This document shows, in pieces, positions 1-10,100 of a stretch of DNA of 64,000 nucleotides. The notes below the pieces were generated by a model. That model saw only the letters and a list, made by a program, of their open reading frames with translations, ran no database searches and was not told where the DNA came from. The stretch is from DASTCZ01 sp035308165 (GTDB taxonomy: Bacteria > Acidobacteriota > Terriglobia > Acidiferrales > UBA7541): assembly GCA_035308165.1 (NCBI GenBank), contig DATGHC010000057.1, positions 1 through 64,000 on the forward strand. Reading direction: 5' to 3'. Position numbers and translations under genes: made by a program. The first letter of the stretch is position 1; each line of letters opens with the position of its first letter.

Positions 1-1134
1 CAAGTCTAGAGCGGGGTCGGCCAAGAAGCAGTTGTCGAAATCAATGAACACTAGACCTGTTGGGGTGGCCCAAATATGTTCGGAAATGAAATCTCCATGC
101 GTGAAAGTAGGCTGTTCGCCAGGAAGCCTCTCATTGATTTCCTTCGCCCGGTCGAGCATGGCCGCGACGATGGAACCCGACTCCGGCAGCAGTGTCGGAA
201 GGTGAAAGATTGACCTGTTGATTTGCTTTGTTTCCGAAGCGAGGTCATGCAATTTCAGCGGTGCAACGGCTTGCGGAGGCAAGTCGTGAATGGCGCGGAG
301 GGCCACGCCGATGGATTTCAATTTCTGCCCGGAATCCCGGTGCGGACTTTGTAGATACTGGGATAGCGACTCACCCAACAGGCGCGGATAAAGAACAACG
401 GAATCCTCATGCAGATACGCAAGAGGCTCCAACGATTTCACACCCCTCCCATTGAGCGTCAGCCAAGCTGCGACTGTTTTGGCAATGCGAAATGCCCGCT
501 CAGCATTTTCACCCGCATAAACTTTGGCGAATACGGTCCCACGCTCAGGGTCCTGGACGGCGTCGTAACGCAGCACATGTCGCCTGCCTGGACGGTAGCG
601 GATACACTGAACTTCGTAACCCGTTGCCGGGGCTCCTGGCTGTGGCGCAAAACCGCTCGAATATACTCTCGCCAATAATTCATGGACGTAGATGGGATCC
701 GACAACCGCACCAATTGAGGAAAGCCCGCATCCAGCGGAGAGATTTGAACTTGAACTCCAAGGCCGGGAAAGTCGGCACTCAGTTGTTCAAATGGCGCGG
801 CAACGCCACGCTGTTTTGCCTCCTCCAATATTTCGCCAATATCTACCAACTTCTTCGCGCGCTTCTTCACCCGTGGAGGTCTCCAAGTTGCCTCCATGGC
901 GCGAACGAAGACCTTGGAGCCATCCCCTGTGCGAATGTGAGCGTCGAAGTTTGCGCGGAGTTTGTGGCCAGGCCGGAAACGCGCGTGCTTGACGACACAT
1001 TGTTCCAGAGTGTTTTGGCGAAGGAGCAACGCGCCAAGTTCGCGGCGTAATGCGCTGTGCGAATTTCCCGCAAGCAACATTTCCTTGATGCCGTCGAGTG
1101 TGCCGCGCTCCGAAAGCATATCGCCGGTGTTCAT
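1..1134 (-). CDS. APH-type phosphotransferase (partial, 3' end outside window)
   Basis: The frame is open from the ATG at 1134 to the window edge (378 codons visible, no stop). The last visible part carries the aminoglycoside phosphotransferase/choline kinase signature: THGDFISEHIW (catalytic-loop HGD) followed by VFIDFDNCFLADP (metal-binding IDFD). The N-terminal half has a nucleotide-binding-lobe-like region. Family members transfer phosphate from ATP to a small hydroxylated substrate, often a sugar or amino sugar. The start overlaps the stop of the upstream glycosyltransferase as ATGA, so the two are translationally coupled. Given three glycosyltransferases upstream, a sugar or glycan-intermediate kinase is more likely than antibiotic resistance, but that is inference. 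The gene is intact within the window, not a pseudogene. Confidence 0.82.
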   Translation of the reverse strand, partial: MNTGDMLSERGTLDGIKEMLLAGNSHSALRRELGALLLRQNTLEQCVVKHARFRPGHKLRANFDAHIRTGDGSKVFVRAMEATWRPPRVKKRAKKLVDIGEILEEAKQRGVAAPFEQLSADFPGLGVQVQISPLDAGFPQLVRLSDPIYVHELLARVYSSGFAPQPGAPATGYEVQCIRYRPGRRHVLRYDAVQDPERGTVFAKVYAGENAERAFRIAKTVAAWLTLNGRGVKSLEPLAYLHEDSVVLYPRLLGESLSQYLQSPHRDSGQKLKSIGVALRAIHDLPPQAVAPLKLHDLASETKQINRSIFHLPTLLPESGSIVAAMLDRAKEINERLPGEQPTFTHGDFISEHIWATPTGLVFIDFDNCFLADPALDL

Positions 1135-2459
1135 CGTAGTCCTTCTCCCTCGCTCTTCAGATAGGGCTGCTCAAGTATGGAGTCCACTTTTTCCCCTCCA
1201 TTGGAAGAACAAGATGGAAGGTGTTGGTGAATCAGCGGCTGGACCCAACGAATCACTTTTTCTGCATTCCGGTTCCAGGTGTGCTCCGAACCTACCGCGG
1301 TCGCCCTCCTCCCCAATTCCGCACGCAACGCGGAGTCCTTACGAATTCTCTGGAGGCAGTGGAGCAGACTCGCGCGGTCTCCCGGCTCAAAGAGCAAGCT
1401 ATCTTCCCCGTCGGTTAATAATTCCGCGACCTGACCCACACGGCTTGCAACCACTGCTCGCCCAGCGGCCATGTATTCAAAGAGCTTGAGCGGCGAGTAG
1501 TAAAACTCCTCAAGTGCCGGATACGGTGCAACGGCGACGTCCATGGCGGCCAAAAATTGAGGCACAATATTATGGGACACTCTCCCGGCAAAGGTTACGG
1601 CGGCGTGCAAGCCGGCATTTCGGACTTGTTCCTCGAATCGCGGCCGCAATGGCCCATCTCCCACCAGAAGGAGATGGGTCAAGGGATCGGCCTGGTGAAG
1701 ATCCTGAAATGTGTCGAGAAGCAATTCAACGCCATGCCAAGGTCGAAACGTGCCAACGAAACCGACGGTGAAGTGACCATTGAGTTTCAGGCGTTTTCGA
1801 AGCTCCTTACCGCTCGAGCCCAAATGGAATAATTCAGGATTGACGCCATTTGGCAGGACTTGAATCCGTCCGGGGTCTACTCCAGAGCGCTCCATTTGGC
1901 TGCGCAGTGAACCAGAAACCGCAATGAGCAGGTCGGCTTTTTTCCAAATACTTTGTTCAACCCGACGGGCCAGAGGCGGGAAAGCAAAGCCCGCACGGTA
2001 CTGCTGCTGTTCATAAACCAGTGGCGCATTGACTTCGAGCACATGCGGTATTCCCAGCTCACTGGCGAGCCGCCGACCGGACATTCCCCATAAGCTGTAG
2101 CGTTCATAAATGAAATCTGGCGTGCGTTCTCTTGCCGCAGCCTTCGCGCTTCGAGCGAAACGAAGATTGTGGAGAGCCCGGACGGAATCGGGGTGCCCGC
2201 GCTTCGGTCCACCAGAGATTTTGCCGGTCAAGCGGAGGGAATGAGCCAAAGCACGATTCCAACTCGCGAGGGGCACAAGGCGAACGGTTGCGCCCAAATC
2301 CTGGTCGGATGTCTTTCTATCTTTGGCGGCACTGCACACCAAGGTCACGCTATGGCCCAGATCCGTCAGGGCTCGAACGAACGACCGAATATGAATAGAT
2401 CCGCCGCCCTGGCCGGCCGGATCAATGCCCGGATCCGCGGAAAGGTAGAGGATATTCAT
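1131..2459 (-). CDS. GT4 family glycosyltransferase
   Basis: This 442-aa protein has the two-Rossmann GT-B fold. The N-terminal nucleotide/acceptor domain starts NILYLSADPG with a glycine-rich loop (AGQGGGS). The C-terminal donor domain has LPNGVNPELF, VGFVGTFRPWHGVELLL, GDGPLRPRFE and YSPLKLFEYMAAGRAVV, the EX7E-region signature of GT4 retaining transferases in the variant where the first Glu is replaced. No signal peptide is seen, so it acts in the cytoplasm, presumably on a lipid-linked or soluble glycan using a nucleotide sugar. It starts inside the stop of the preceding GT4 gene (ATGA at 2456-2459) and ends inside the start of the APH-type gene (1131-1134). Donor and acceptor cannot be inferred from sequence. 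Confidence 0.9.
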   Translation of the reverse strand: MNILYLSADPGIDPAGQGGGSIHIRSFVRALTDLGHSVTLVCSAAKDRKTSDQDLGATVRLVPLASWNRALAHSLRLTGKISGGPKRGHPDSVRALHNLRFARSAKAAARERTPDFIYERYSLWGMSGRRLASELGIPHVLEVNAPLVYEQQQYRAGFAFPPLARRVEQSIWKKADLLIAVSGSLRSQMERSGVDPGRIQVLPNGVNPELFHLGSSGKELRKRLKLNGHFTVGFVGTFRPWHGVELLLDTFQDLHQADPLTHLLLVGDGPLRPRFEEQVRNAGLHAAVTFAGRVSHNIVPQFLAAMDVAVAPYPALEEFYYSPLKLFEYMAAGRAVVASRVGQVAELLTDGEDSLLFEPGDRASLLHCLQRIRKDSALRAELGRRATAVGSEHTWNRNAEKVIRWVQPLIHQHLPSCSSNGGEKVDSILEQPYLKSEGEGLR

Positions 2460-3745
2460 CGGCTGGCTCCAGTGGGGAAAAGGCTGAGCAATTGGCTGGA
2501 GCTGTGTTCCACGCGAAACCGCGACTCTATTTTGGTTCGGGCTTCCCGGGCGAGAGCGTCCCGGAGGTGTGGATCCGCAAAAAGTGAATCCAAGGCATCG
2601 GCAAGCTTCGAAGGGTCATTTGGGGGAACCAGCACGCCATCTCGAGAAGAATCAATCAATTCTGGGATTCCGGAGACGGGTGTGGAAACCACCGGTAAGC
2701 CGCTGGCCATGGCTTCCAATACAGCGGTAGGAATACCATCGCGATCGCCTTCCTCGGTAACAATGCATGGGAGGGCAAAAATAGACGCTCGCCGGTATGC
2801 CGCGGAGACACTCTCCTGAGGTTGCGCTCCTCGGAACACTACATAGTCCTCAAGACCGAGTTGCGAAGTGAGAACTTCCATAGCTTTACGTAGTGGCCCA
2901 CTGCCGATGATTACAACCTCGAAGAGGCGGCCACGTCCCTTCAGAATCGCGGCAGCTTTAATCAGATCCTCGAGTCCTTTCTTGGGAATGAGCCTGGCAA
3001 CAAAAAGAATTACGGGCCGTCCAGAATCCGCAAAGCGTGGCCAGCGGAAATTGAAATCAGAGAGGTCTAGCCCGTTGTAAATGCAATGGATCTTGCCATT
3101 GGAATCGGGACTGATCCTGTTCTTCAGATAGTGCCTGTTGTATTCACTCACGGTCACCACGGCACTGGCGCGTTCGATTTGCTTGCGCAAGAGCTTGGGC
3201 TGTGTATCCACATAGATGTCCTTGGCGTGCGCGGTAAACGTAAACGGAATACCGGTCAATTCCGATGCGAACATGGCGAGAAGCGTCGGCGCGGTAGCGA
3301 AGTGCGCATGCAAGTGACTGACGGGATCGCGGCGCAACAAATCCGCCAAATATCCAGCCTGAAAAAATCGCCGTAAAACTCCCACCCTGCCGTAGCGTGC
3401 GGCGTGGACCATCGCGGTGGCATAGCGCACGGGGAGCTGCCGCGCCAATCGCAGATTTGCGCGTGCGATCCGCCGCCAGCCACGCTTGAACGAAAGGTAG
3501 GTCACCTGGGCGCGAACCTTTGCGACCTTCGCATGGACCGGTTCCCCACCCGGGTCCTTCACGGAAAAAATCCGTAGTGGCACGCCGGAATTCTCCAAGG
3601 CGACCACCTCAGTCAGGACAAAGGTCTGTGACAACCGCGGCCAAGTGCTGACGACATACCCGATTGTAGGAGTGGAATCTATATGGCCCTCCGATGACTC
3701 AATCCAGAAGCTCAAGCAGCCGACCGGCGGCTCTTCCGGCGCCAT
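2456..3745 (-). CDS. GT4 family glycosyltransferase (exopolysaccharide type)
   Basis: This 429-aa GT-B protein's conserved part begins at about residue 24 with TIGYVVSTWPRLSQTFV, typical of colanic-acid/exopolysaccharide GT4 enzymes. It continues with SHLHAHFATAPT, IYNGLDLSDF, ILFVARLIPKKGLEDLI and DGIPTAVLEAMASGLPVV (donor-binding motif). The only good in-frame start is the ATG at 3745, which gives a 47-base overlap with the upstream gene and about 21 extra N-terminal residues. A shorter product from a non-standard start cannot be excluded. It is coupled to the next GT4 by ATGA. Likely a cytoplasmic sugar transfer step in the same glycan pathway as its neighbours. Confidence 0.9.
   Translation of the reverse strand: MAPEEPPVGCLSFWIESSEGHIDSTPTIGYVVSTWPRLSQTFVLTEVVALENSGVPLRIFSVKDPGGEPVHAKVAKVRAQVTYLSFKRGWRRIARANLRLARQLPVRYATAMVHAARYGRVGVLRRFFQAGYLADLLRRDPVSHLHAHFATAPTLLAMFASELTGIPFTFTAHAKDIYVDTQPKLLRKQIERASAVVTVSEYNRHYLKNRISPDSNGKIHCIYNGLDLSDFNFRWPRFADSGRPVILFVARLIPKKGLEDLIKAAAILKGRGRLFEVVIIGSGPLRKAMEVLTSQLGLEDYVVFRGAQPQESVSAAYRRASIFALPCIVTEEGDRDGIPTAVLEAMASGLPVVSTPVSGIPELIDSSRDGVLVPPNDPSKLADALDSLFADPHLRDALAREARTKIESRFRVEHSSSQLLSLFPTGASR
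2505..2520. promoter_or_regulatory. parS-like 16-mer inside a glycosyltransferase gene
   Basis: TGTTCCACGCGAAACC matches the widespread ParB site TGTTTCACGTGAAACA at 13 of 16 positions and the TGTTCC variant at 14. A parAB pair lies about 12 kb away. It is coding sequence in a GT4 gene, as many parS sites are, but one imperfect match in a window this size is expected almost by chance. Confidence 0.2.
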
Positions 3746-4877
3746 TCATTTCGATAGCCTGGCCGCGAACGGAAGGGTCTTCATTTTGCAGGGCCAACTT
3801 CAATCGTTTCGCCAATACTTCGGGAGTCAGGTCCCGGGGGTCGAGCATCTCCAACAGACCTCTCCTGGCAAAGAGTCCAGCCCGCATTCTTTGTTCCTCA
3901 CTTGGGCCATTGCGTGGCACGACTAAAGCTCTTTTCCTTAGCGACAACACTTCTGACAAAGTGTTATATCCGGCCATGCACACCACCAAATCGGCGGCGG
4001 CGATATGGCTCAGGCTGTCATCGACGTGGGGCAAGACTTGAACCGGCAGCCCCTGGGCTTCGCGCACCAATTCCTGCAGCATTTCCATGGGCAGATTCAC
4101 CCCGACAGCCATCAGCGTCAGGATTCCGGTGCAGTCATCCATAAGTCGAAGAGCCTGAAGATAGGTCTTCATCAAGAGATAGCCGTCATGGCCACCTCCA
4201 GCAGAAACGAACACCATTTTGCGGTTGCCTGCCAACAGAGTCTGGCGGATTTGACTCGCGGGCTTCACGGGCCCTGGATTTACAACGTATCCGCAGTAAT
4301 GAATGCCTTTCGAGGGGACCGGAAGATGGTAAGACTGCAAGGAATCAAAAACTTGGCTGCTGCCGTAAATGAGGACGCGGTCGTAGTAATTTCGAAGTGC
4401 TTCGTAGGCCCCTTCCTTCTGCCAAACGCGTGCGATGACTTCCCGCGCATCCAAAATATCTCTTAGACCAAGAACTACGACGCAACCGGGATGAGCTTTT
4501 CTAAGTGTCTCCAGAGCAGGGGTCAATTCCCCTTTGGCACCCACCGGCATGTGATCTACCAGCAAAAGATCGGGGCGATAGACCTTGAGGACGTCGGACA
4601 ATAGGAGGGAGCGCAATTCCTGCACGTCATCTACTTTTGATTGCAGAAGGGCCGGCTGCCACTGGCCGGGACCGATCTTCTGTATGGACGGCAACTTGAT
4701 GAAGTCCATGCCCGCCGGCAATCTGAAGAATGGAGCCACCGGTGAATCAGCGATCAAGAGGATATTGCTACCTGGTGCGGCTTCAAGGATCTTCTGCCCG
4801 ATCAGCGTATTTCTCCGCAGGTGACCCAGGCCCATGCCGTCCTGAGAATAAATTGCGAACCGATAGGCACGTGTCAT
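3699..4877 (-). CDS. MurG-like (COG4671-type) glycosyltransferase
   Basis: I chose the ATG at 4877 because GAGG lies about 7 bases upstream and homologous proteins begin near RFAIYSQDGMGLGHLRRN; the frame extends 13 codons further to 4916. N-terminal GMGLGHLRRNT matches the MurG/GT28 acceptor loop. Near the C-terminus, LPHVDDSLSHIAAADLVV and AGYNTLSE match the UDP-sugar-binding end of GT28-type enzymes. It lacks the length and lipid-anchoring pattern of true MurG, so I place it in the predicted-glycosyltransferase group COG4671, whose substrates are poorly known. It lies 44 bases after the VWFA gene and overlaps the following GT4 gene, so it links the envelope pair upstream to the glycan genes downstream. 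Confidence 0.8.
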   Translation of the reverse strand: MTRAYRFAIYSQDGMGLGHLRRNTLIGQKILEAAPGSNILLIADSPVAPFFRLPAGMDFIKLPSIQKIGPGQWQPALLQSKVDDVQELRSLLLSDVLKVYRPDLLLVDHMPVGAKGELTPALETLRKAHPGCVVVLGLRDILDAREVIARVWQKEGAYEALRNYYDRVLIYGSSQVFDSLQSYHLPVPSKGIHYCGYVVNPGPVKPASQIRQTLLAGNRKMVFVSAGGGHDGYLLMKTYLQALRLMDDCTGILTLMAVGVNLPMEMLQELVREAQGLPVQVLPHVDDSLSHIAAADLVVCMAGYNTLSEVLSLRKRALVVPRNGPSEEQRMRAGLFARRGLLEMLDPRDLTPEVLAKRLKLALQNEDPSVRGQAIEMNGAGRAAGRLLELLD

Positions 4878-4921
4878 GAAATTCCTCACCCTTCCTTTGA
4901 CAACCCGTCCTCGCAACCTGA

Positions 4922-7114
4922 CTAATTTCCCGACCCGGTGGATGCCCCCGCAACTGCCGGGGGCGCGAGCTGTAAAGCAAAGCGATTCTGTCCAAAAGCG
5001 GCCTGTTCCCCGGCTGCATTCACCGCAATCGCTCGCACTTCATATTGGCCGACGGGAAATTTCTCGAGGGGCAGCTCGACGCGGAATGAGGCGACGCGGG
5101 TTTTCAAATCCACGTCGGTTGCAGTAGCGAGTGGCGTCTCACTAACCCACTCCCCGTTGCAATAGAAAACGAGCCCTGCTCGCAGGTTGGAGCTGTCCAG
5201 TTTGTCCGGCAAATATGCCTGGAAGTAAACCAGAAGCTTTTGTTGGGGGGTGAATACTCGCGTGACGTTTGGGATGATTCGCCCGCCAGAAACGTCGAGC
5301 GGAGTAGTTTTCAGTTTCGCGTCGGGTCCGAGCGCACTGCGCTTTACCTCTGAGGACGTTTTTGCGGTATCCAACTGGTTTGAAAGGAGAACAGAACTCA
5401 ACTCAAGCTGCCCCATTTGCGGGATGGGAAGATTCAAATCCTCTTCGAATGATCCGATTCGGCCTGAACTGTCCTCCCGTGCCAGGAACTTAAGCCGGTA
5501 TTGGCCCGGCGGAAGGATCACGCCACCCTGATAAACCAGTGGGCGGCGTTGGACTTGCTTGAAGCGGTCGTCCGCCAAGTTGACAGTAATCGAATCCTGT
5601 AATGCCGAAACGATTTTGTGAGTTTTTTCATCGCGAACCTCGGCGGCGAACTGGAATTGGGCTTCGCGGTTGCCCTTCTTTTCCGCCCATTCCAGCGCGC
5701 TGGAGTCCAGCTTGGCGTCCAGCGGCACGAAGTATTCACGATCGCTCAACCTGAAGTACGAGGTAGAAAGCGCAACGGGCAATTCCACTCTCGGCGATTC
5801 GCTCCGCATCGCCACACCCAGTTGCTCTTGACGGTCCTTGGCGGTTGCGAGCCGGGTATCCCGATCCGCGTAATACCCTTGGCGGGATTGCACGTGCGCC
5901 CCTGGCACGTTCACCTTCACCAAGGACCGGCGCCACCTTCCATCTGTTTTGGGATCCGTGCTGTAGTAGCCCAAAAGATAGTAGCCGGTGCCTTCATCCT
6001 GGACCGTTTGATAGACTTCGTGGAAATCGCCCCGATCGAAAAAGGCTTTCCCGCCGGTATCGACCGCCAGGGTAACCAGGGTATCGCGGGAAAGATGGCG
6101 CATCTCTGTCTGGTGGAGGACCGCGGCGCCGTTGTAGAGTTCAATTTTTTGGGGTGCACCTATGGACGCATCACCTCCGGGGATCGTCGCGTATAGTCCG
6201 CGCATATCCACCGTGTAAATCGATACGTTGGACCGGTTCGATGCGTCCGTAGTGGCGATAAGCTGTGAGCGGTTTTCTTCGCCGGTTTGCGAAATTCCAC
6301 CGGTGTAGTGAATTACCGATTTCTTGCCTGGGATCTCGCGCAGTAGCTGGGCGAGTGATTCCAGCGCCATCAGCTTTCGGTCGGTATTGAAGATGTTGAA
6401 CTCCGTTTCATCCGACTCAAATGCAGCGCTGGTATCCTCGCGAGCGGAGACTTGGCCTGCGACAGTAGCCGCATTGTCCAAGGTCGCCAGCTCCGCATCC
6501 TTGCCAAGGCGGATGCTGCGAACGGCGCGTAACAATGTGGCCCGGTTGTCGATGAAACTGGTCAGAACACTTAATTGATTTCCGAACGTTACGACGGAAA
6601 CCAGATCGGCCGGGGAGAGTTGCTCCTGCAAAAACTCCTCGCCAGAGCTTACGGCCCGGAGTAGTTGATCCGGCTGCATCGAGGTAAGGTCATAAAAAAG
6701 CACGATGAGCCGGCGCTTTGGGAGCTCCCGTTGAACATCTTGCGTTGGCTTAAGCCCCGAAAGCGGGAGGATCAGCTGTTTGTGCTCCCCCGCGCTTGCA
6801 GTCTCGGTTGCGGAGGCGTCGAAGTATTCGAATGACGAAATGCGCTGAGGTTTGTCGTTTTCAAGGACTGTGAATTGTTCGGGCTTCAGGCCGCGAATCG
6901 GCTTGCCATTGCGATCCGTGACACGGGCATCGACTAATACCAGGTTTACGGTCACACTGATCTTTCCTCTCGGCGGGTTCTGAGAATTTTGGTTAGCCGT
7001 AGGAGGTGGCAGTGGCGGATTTTGAAGGCTGACGGGCGGAGCCTGGCTCTGTTGCCCGAAACCGACAGCAACAGTTAGAACGATGATGGAGATAACGCCA
7101 AGTAGTTTTCGCAT
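4922..7114 (-). CDS. secreted VWFA-related acidobacterial domain protein
   Basis: This 730-aa protein has a signal peptide (MRKLLGVISIIVLTVAVGFG), a Pro/Gln-rich stretch to about residue 50, then VNLVLVDARVTDRNGKPIRGL and FTVLENDKPQRISSFEYFD, the lead-in typical of the VWFA-related family expanded in Acidobacteria. The von Willebrand A-like domain spans about 135-390. Its metal site is degenerate: the first motif reads FYDLTSM rather than DxSxS. The C-terminal 300 residues are a beta-rich region of unknown role. The start codon overlaps the barrel gene's stop by one base (TAATG), indicating coupled translation. Such domains usually bind proteins; a partner role for the upstream barrel is inference from the coupling. 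Confidence 0.85.
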   Translation of the reverse strand: MRKLLGVISIIVLTVAVGFGQQSQAPPVSLQNPPLPPPTANQNSQNPPRGKISVTVNLVLVDARVTDRNGKPIRGLKPEQFTVLENDKPQRISSFEYFDASATETASAGEHKQLILPLSGLKPTQDVQRELPKRRLIVLFYDLTSMQPDQLLRAVSSGEEFLQEQLSPADLVSVVTFGNQLSVLTSFIDNRATLLRAVRSIRLGKDAELATLDNAATVAGQVSAREDTSAAFESDETEFNIFNTDRKLMALESLAQLLREIPGKKSVIHYTGGISQTGEENRSQLIATTDASNRSNVSIYTVDMRGLYATIPGGDASIGAPQKIELYNGAAVLHQTEMRHLSRDTLVTLAVDTGGKAFFDRGDFHEVYQTVQDEGTGYYLLGYYSTDPKTDGRWRRSLVKVNVPGAHVQSRQGYYADRDTRLATAKDRQEQLGVAMRSESPRVELPVALSTSYFRLSDREYFVPLDAKLDSSALEWAEKKGNREAQFQFAAEVRDEKTHKIVSALQDSITVNLADDRFKQVQRRPLVYQGGVILPPGQYRLKFLAREDSSGRIGSFEEDLNLPIPQMGQLELSSVLLSNQLDTAKTSSEVKRSALGPDAKLKTTPLDVSGGRIIPNVTRVFTPQQKLLVYFQAYLPDKLDSSNLRAGLVFYCNGEWVSETPLATATDVDLKTRVASFRVELPLEKFPVGQYEVRAIAVNAAGEQAAFGQNRFALQLAPPAVAGASTGSGN

Positions 7115-10100
7115 TAGAAATTCACCTTGATGTAGAAATCCATGGAGCGCATAGGGGCAACCCTCTGTACACTCCCGTAAGTGTCGGAATTCACGACGTT
7201 ATCCAGACCCTGGAAAGCCGGCGTGTTGAAAACATTTCTGATTTCCCATCGAAGTTCGAGCTCGCGCCGCGCCCCCTCACCAAACTTGAATTTCCTCGCG
7301 ATCGAGAAATCAACATTCGACACACCCGGTCCAGGAATCGTATTTCTGGGAGCATCTCCAAACAGTCCGGAAGCAGGGACGACAAACGCGGCAGTATTAA
7401 AGTACCGCAACGGCGTGCGCTGACTTGCCGGCAACCAAGGATTCCCAACCTGATCGGCGCGTTGAGACAGTTCCACGCCCGTTCCTGTGTTATCCGCGAC
7501 ATTGCCCAAGACGCGGGCCGTAAACGGCGTCCCGGACGTAATGGTGGTCACTTCGCTCAATTTAAAATCACGGAGGATTTGGCATATCCAGCCATCGTGC
7601 AACCACCGCCTGGAGGGCCCGAACGGAACGTCATAGGAAAGCGTGTTACCAAACTGGTGGCGAACGTCGAAATCGGAGTGTCCCCATTCGGCGGCCAGAT
7701 TATTTTCGTCCTGGACAACCATGGGCACGCCGAGGATTATCGAGCTGGCGTTATCCAAGGATTTTGAATACGAATAGTTCCCCTGGATAATCAGGCCATG
7801 CGATGCTTGCCGGCGAACAATCAATTGCACACCCTGATAGATGGAGGAAGCACCGGAGGTATCGTAAATAAACCCTGGTGCATTGGGGATGCGGCGATCC
7901 AGTTCCGTGGTAAAGGGGCTGCCGTTCGGCGCGCGGTTAGGGGCATGCAGCATGTCGAGGTGCGTGCCCTTCGTTCCGTTATAGTTCACCTCTATCAGCA
8001 GGTTTGGTTTGACTTGTGATTCCAGGGAAACGTTCCAGAGTTGGGCGGAGCCTACATGGTAATTCGGGTCCACAGCCACGGTGTTAGTAAAGAACCCGGA
8101 TCCGGGAGTCGTAAAGCTATTTTCGATGGTTAGGACCTTGGCGGTAGAAGTCTCCCAGGTTTGTGCGTTGGCGAAAGGAGGCTGAAGCGCCATCGAATTG
8201 GCAAGCTGGTTATAAATTGACTCGTTGTAAAAGATCCCGTATCCGGCACGAAGTACGAGTGGAAACTTGATGTTTGGCCGCCAGGCAATTCCAAGCCGCG
8301 GACCCCAGTTATTTGGGCTGGTGTTGACCAGCGAACGCGGCATGGTTTGGCCAGTGAAAGGATTTACTTGCCCCGGCAAAACGTTTTCCACAGCGGTAAT
8401 GCTGTTGTTTATTACGAGATCAGCCATGCGGTTGAACTTCTCAATTGGGGCAGTCTGAATTTCGTACCGGACACCAAAATTAATCGAGAAGCTTGGACGA
8501 ATTCGCCAGTCATCCTGCGCGTAGACGTTGTACGCATTGCTGCGAAGGTAGGTATAAGTACCACCCAGTGCGTAGCCCAAGTTCGCGGTTTGGGGCAAGC
8601 CGAGAAGGAAGTCGGCAAGATCGTATCCTGTGCCGTCAACCGGGATACCATTCGCATCCAGTTGACTGGTCATAATTCCGGTAAATTCGAACTCGCCACG
8701 AGGGGCAGGATTGGCATCCGCATTGATGTCGATCCAGCGAACCTCACCGCCGAGCTGGATGGTATGTTTCGGAAGAACGTAAGTTAAATTGTCCGTAACA
8801 CGAAGGGTCTGGTTTTTTTGCAGGGATGGCGCGAGGTCGTGGAGTTCATTGTAGTTGGTGAAATGCGAAAACGGCAGTCCCCAGTCAACCGGGGCCTGGG
8901 AAACACCTTGAATCCCCAGTTGGTTTGCAAGGTTATTATTAAATGCGAACCCGTTAATGTTGTCCAACGAGTTGCGAGTCCAATAAACCTTTGTCGAGTT
9001 GCTCAGCCGGGGAGACCAGTTTTGATTCAAACTAAGCGTGACCCCCTGGGCGAGTCCCGTCGAAGTGTTGGTCAACTGTGGAAAGTTCCGCAGATTGTCT
9101 TGATTCGTAATGGCGGCACTGTAGTGGGCCGAGGCACTAAATCTTGAAGAAATCTCATGCAGGACTCTGAAGCTCACCAGATTATTGTCTAGAGGCAACT
9201 GGGCCTGGAGATGAAAGTTGTCCACGAACCCGGGCAAGTTGGGCAGGGGAAAATAGGCGAGCATGGCTTCGGCATTCTTGTCGATCCGGTTTTGTGGAAT
9301 CGAAGTCCCAAGAAGCGTTCGCGGCCCCGTCATGCTGGACGCCGGGTCGTACAACAACACGCCGCGTGCCGAAAAATCCCCATTTCGTTCAGCCAAGGTT
9401 GGAACGGAGGAGAAGGTATCCCAGAGCTGCATGGCACGATTGAGTTGAGTGCTTAGGAAAAAGAAAGTTCGCTGGCGGCCGTTATACACGTGCGGGATGA
9501 CGAGTGGCCCGCCGAGCCTCAAGCTAAATACGTCCCCGAAACTGGGAAATGGGACCGAAGGTATGCCGACCAATGAATACGGGTGCGCATCCCAAACTCC
9601 ATTGTCGTAGCGATTGGTGAGGCTTAGGTGCACCTGATTCGCGGAGAGGTTGGAAACGGTTTTTTGCGTCCACAGGTCTTCGATACCTTGGCCAAATTCG
9701 GTGGCATCACCGGTACTCTGGGCCTGCTTTGATTTCTTGGATTTCTTCGAGCCCCCGACTTTGCTTGCCTTGGGGCTAGCCGCGGTTTCGCCTCCACTCT
9801 GTCCGGGAAGCGGGAAGTTCCCCACACTGGAGGTGGGAGCACCGTTCGAGTTCGAGGTCGCTGCGAAAACGACGGCGCTGCTGAAACTACCGGTGCCACC
9901 AAGGGTAGCGGCCCTATTCACGGTTCCACTTATGGAGACCGCATCCGAGGATGAGGCGTCACCTAAAGTCGAGGAAATGTCGCTTCCACCGGGGACCGCG
10001 GCAGAAGCGTCGAGCGTCTCGACTTTCTTGTTCTTCTTGGAATTCTTTGCGCTCTTTGTGGCATTTGCCGGATTCGTCGCGACAACTGCGTCATGCGCAG

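Noticed and set aside
51..1073. Several short frames on both strands at the window start suggesting a broken gene
   Set aside because: The correct minus-strand frame is open from 1134 to the edge and encodes an intact APH-type domain, so nothing is broken.
5618..6196. 192-aa plus-strand frame over the VWFA gene
   Set aside because: Antisense shadow with no supporting motif.
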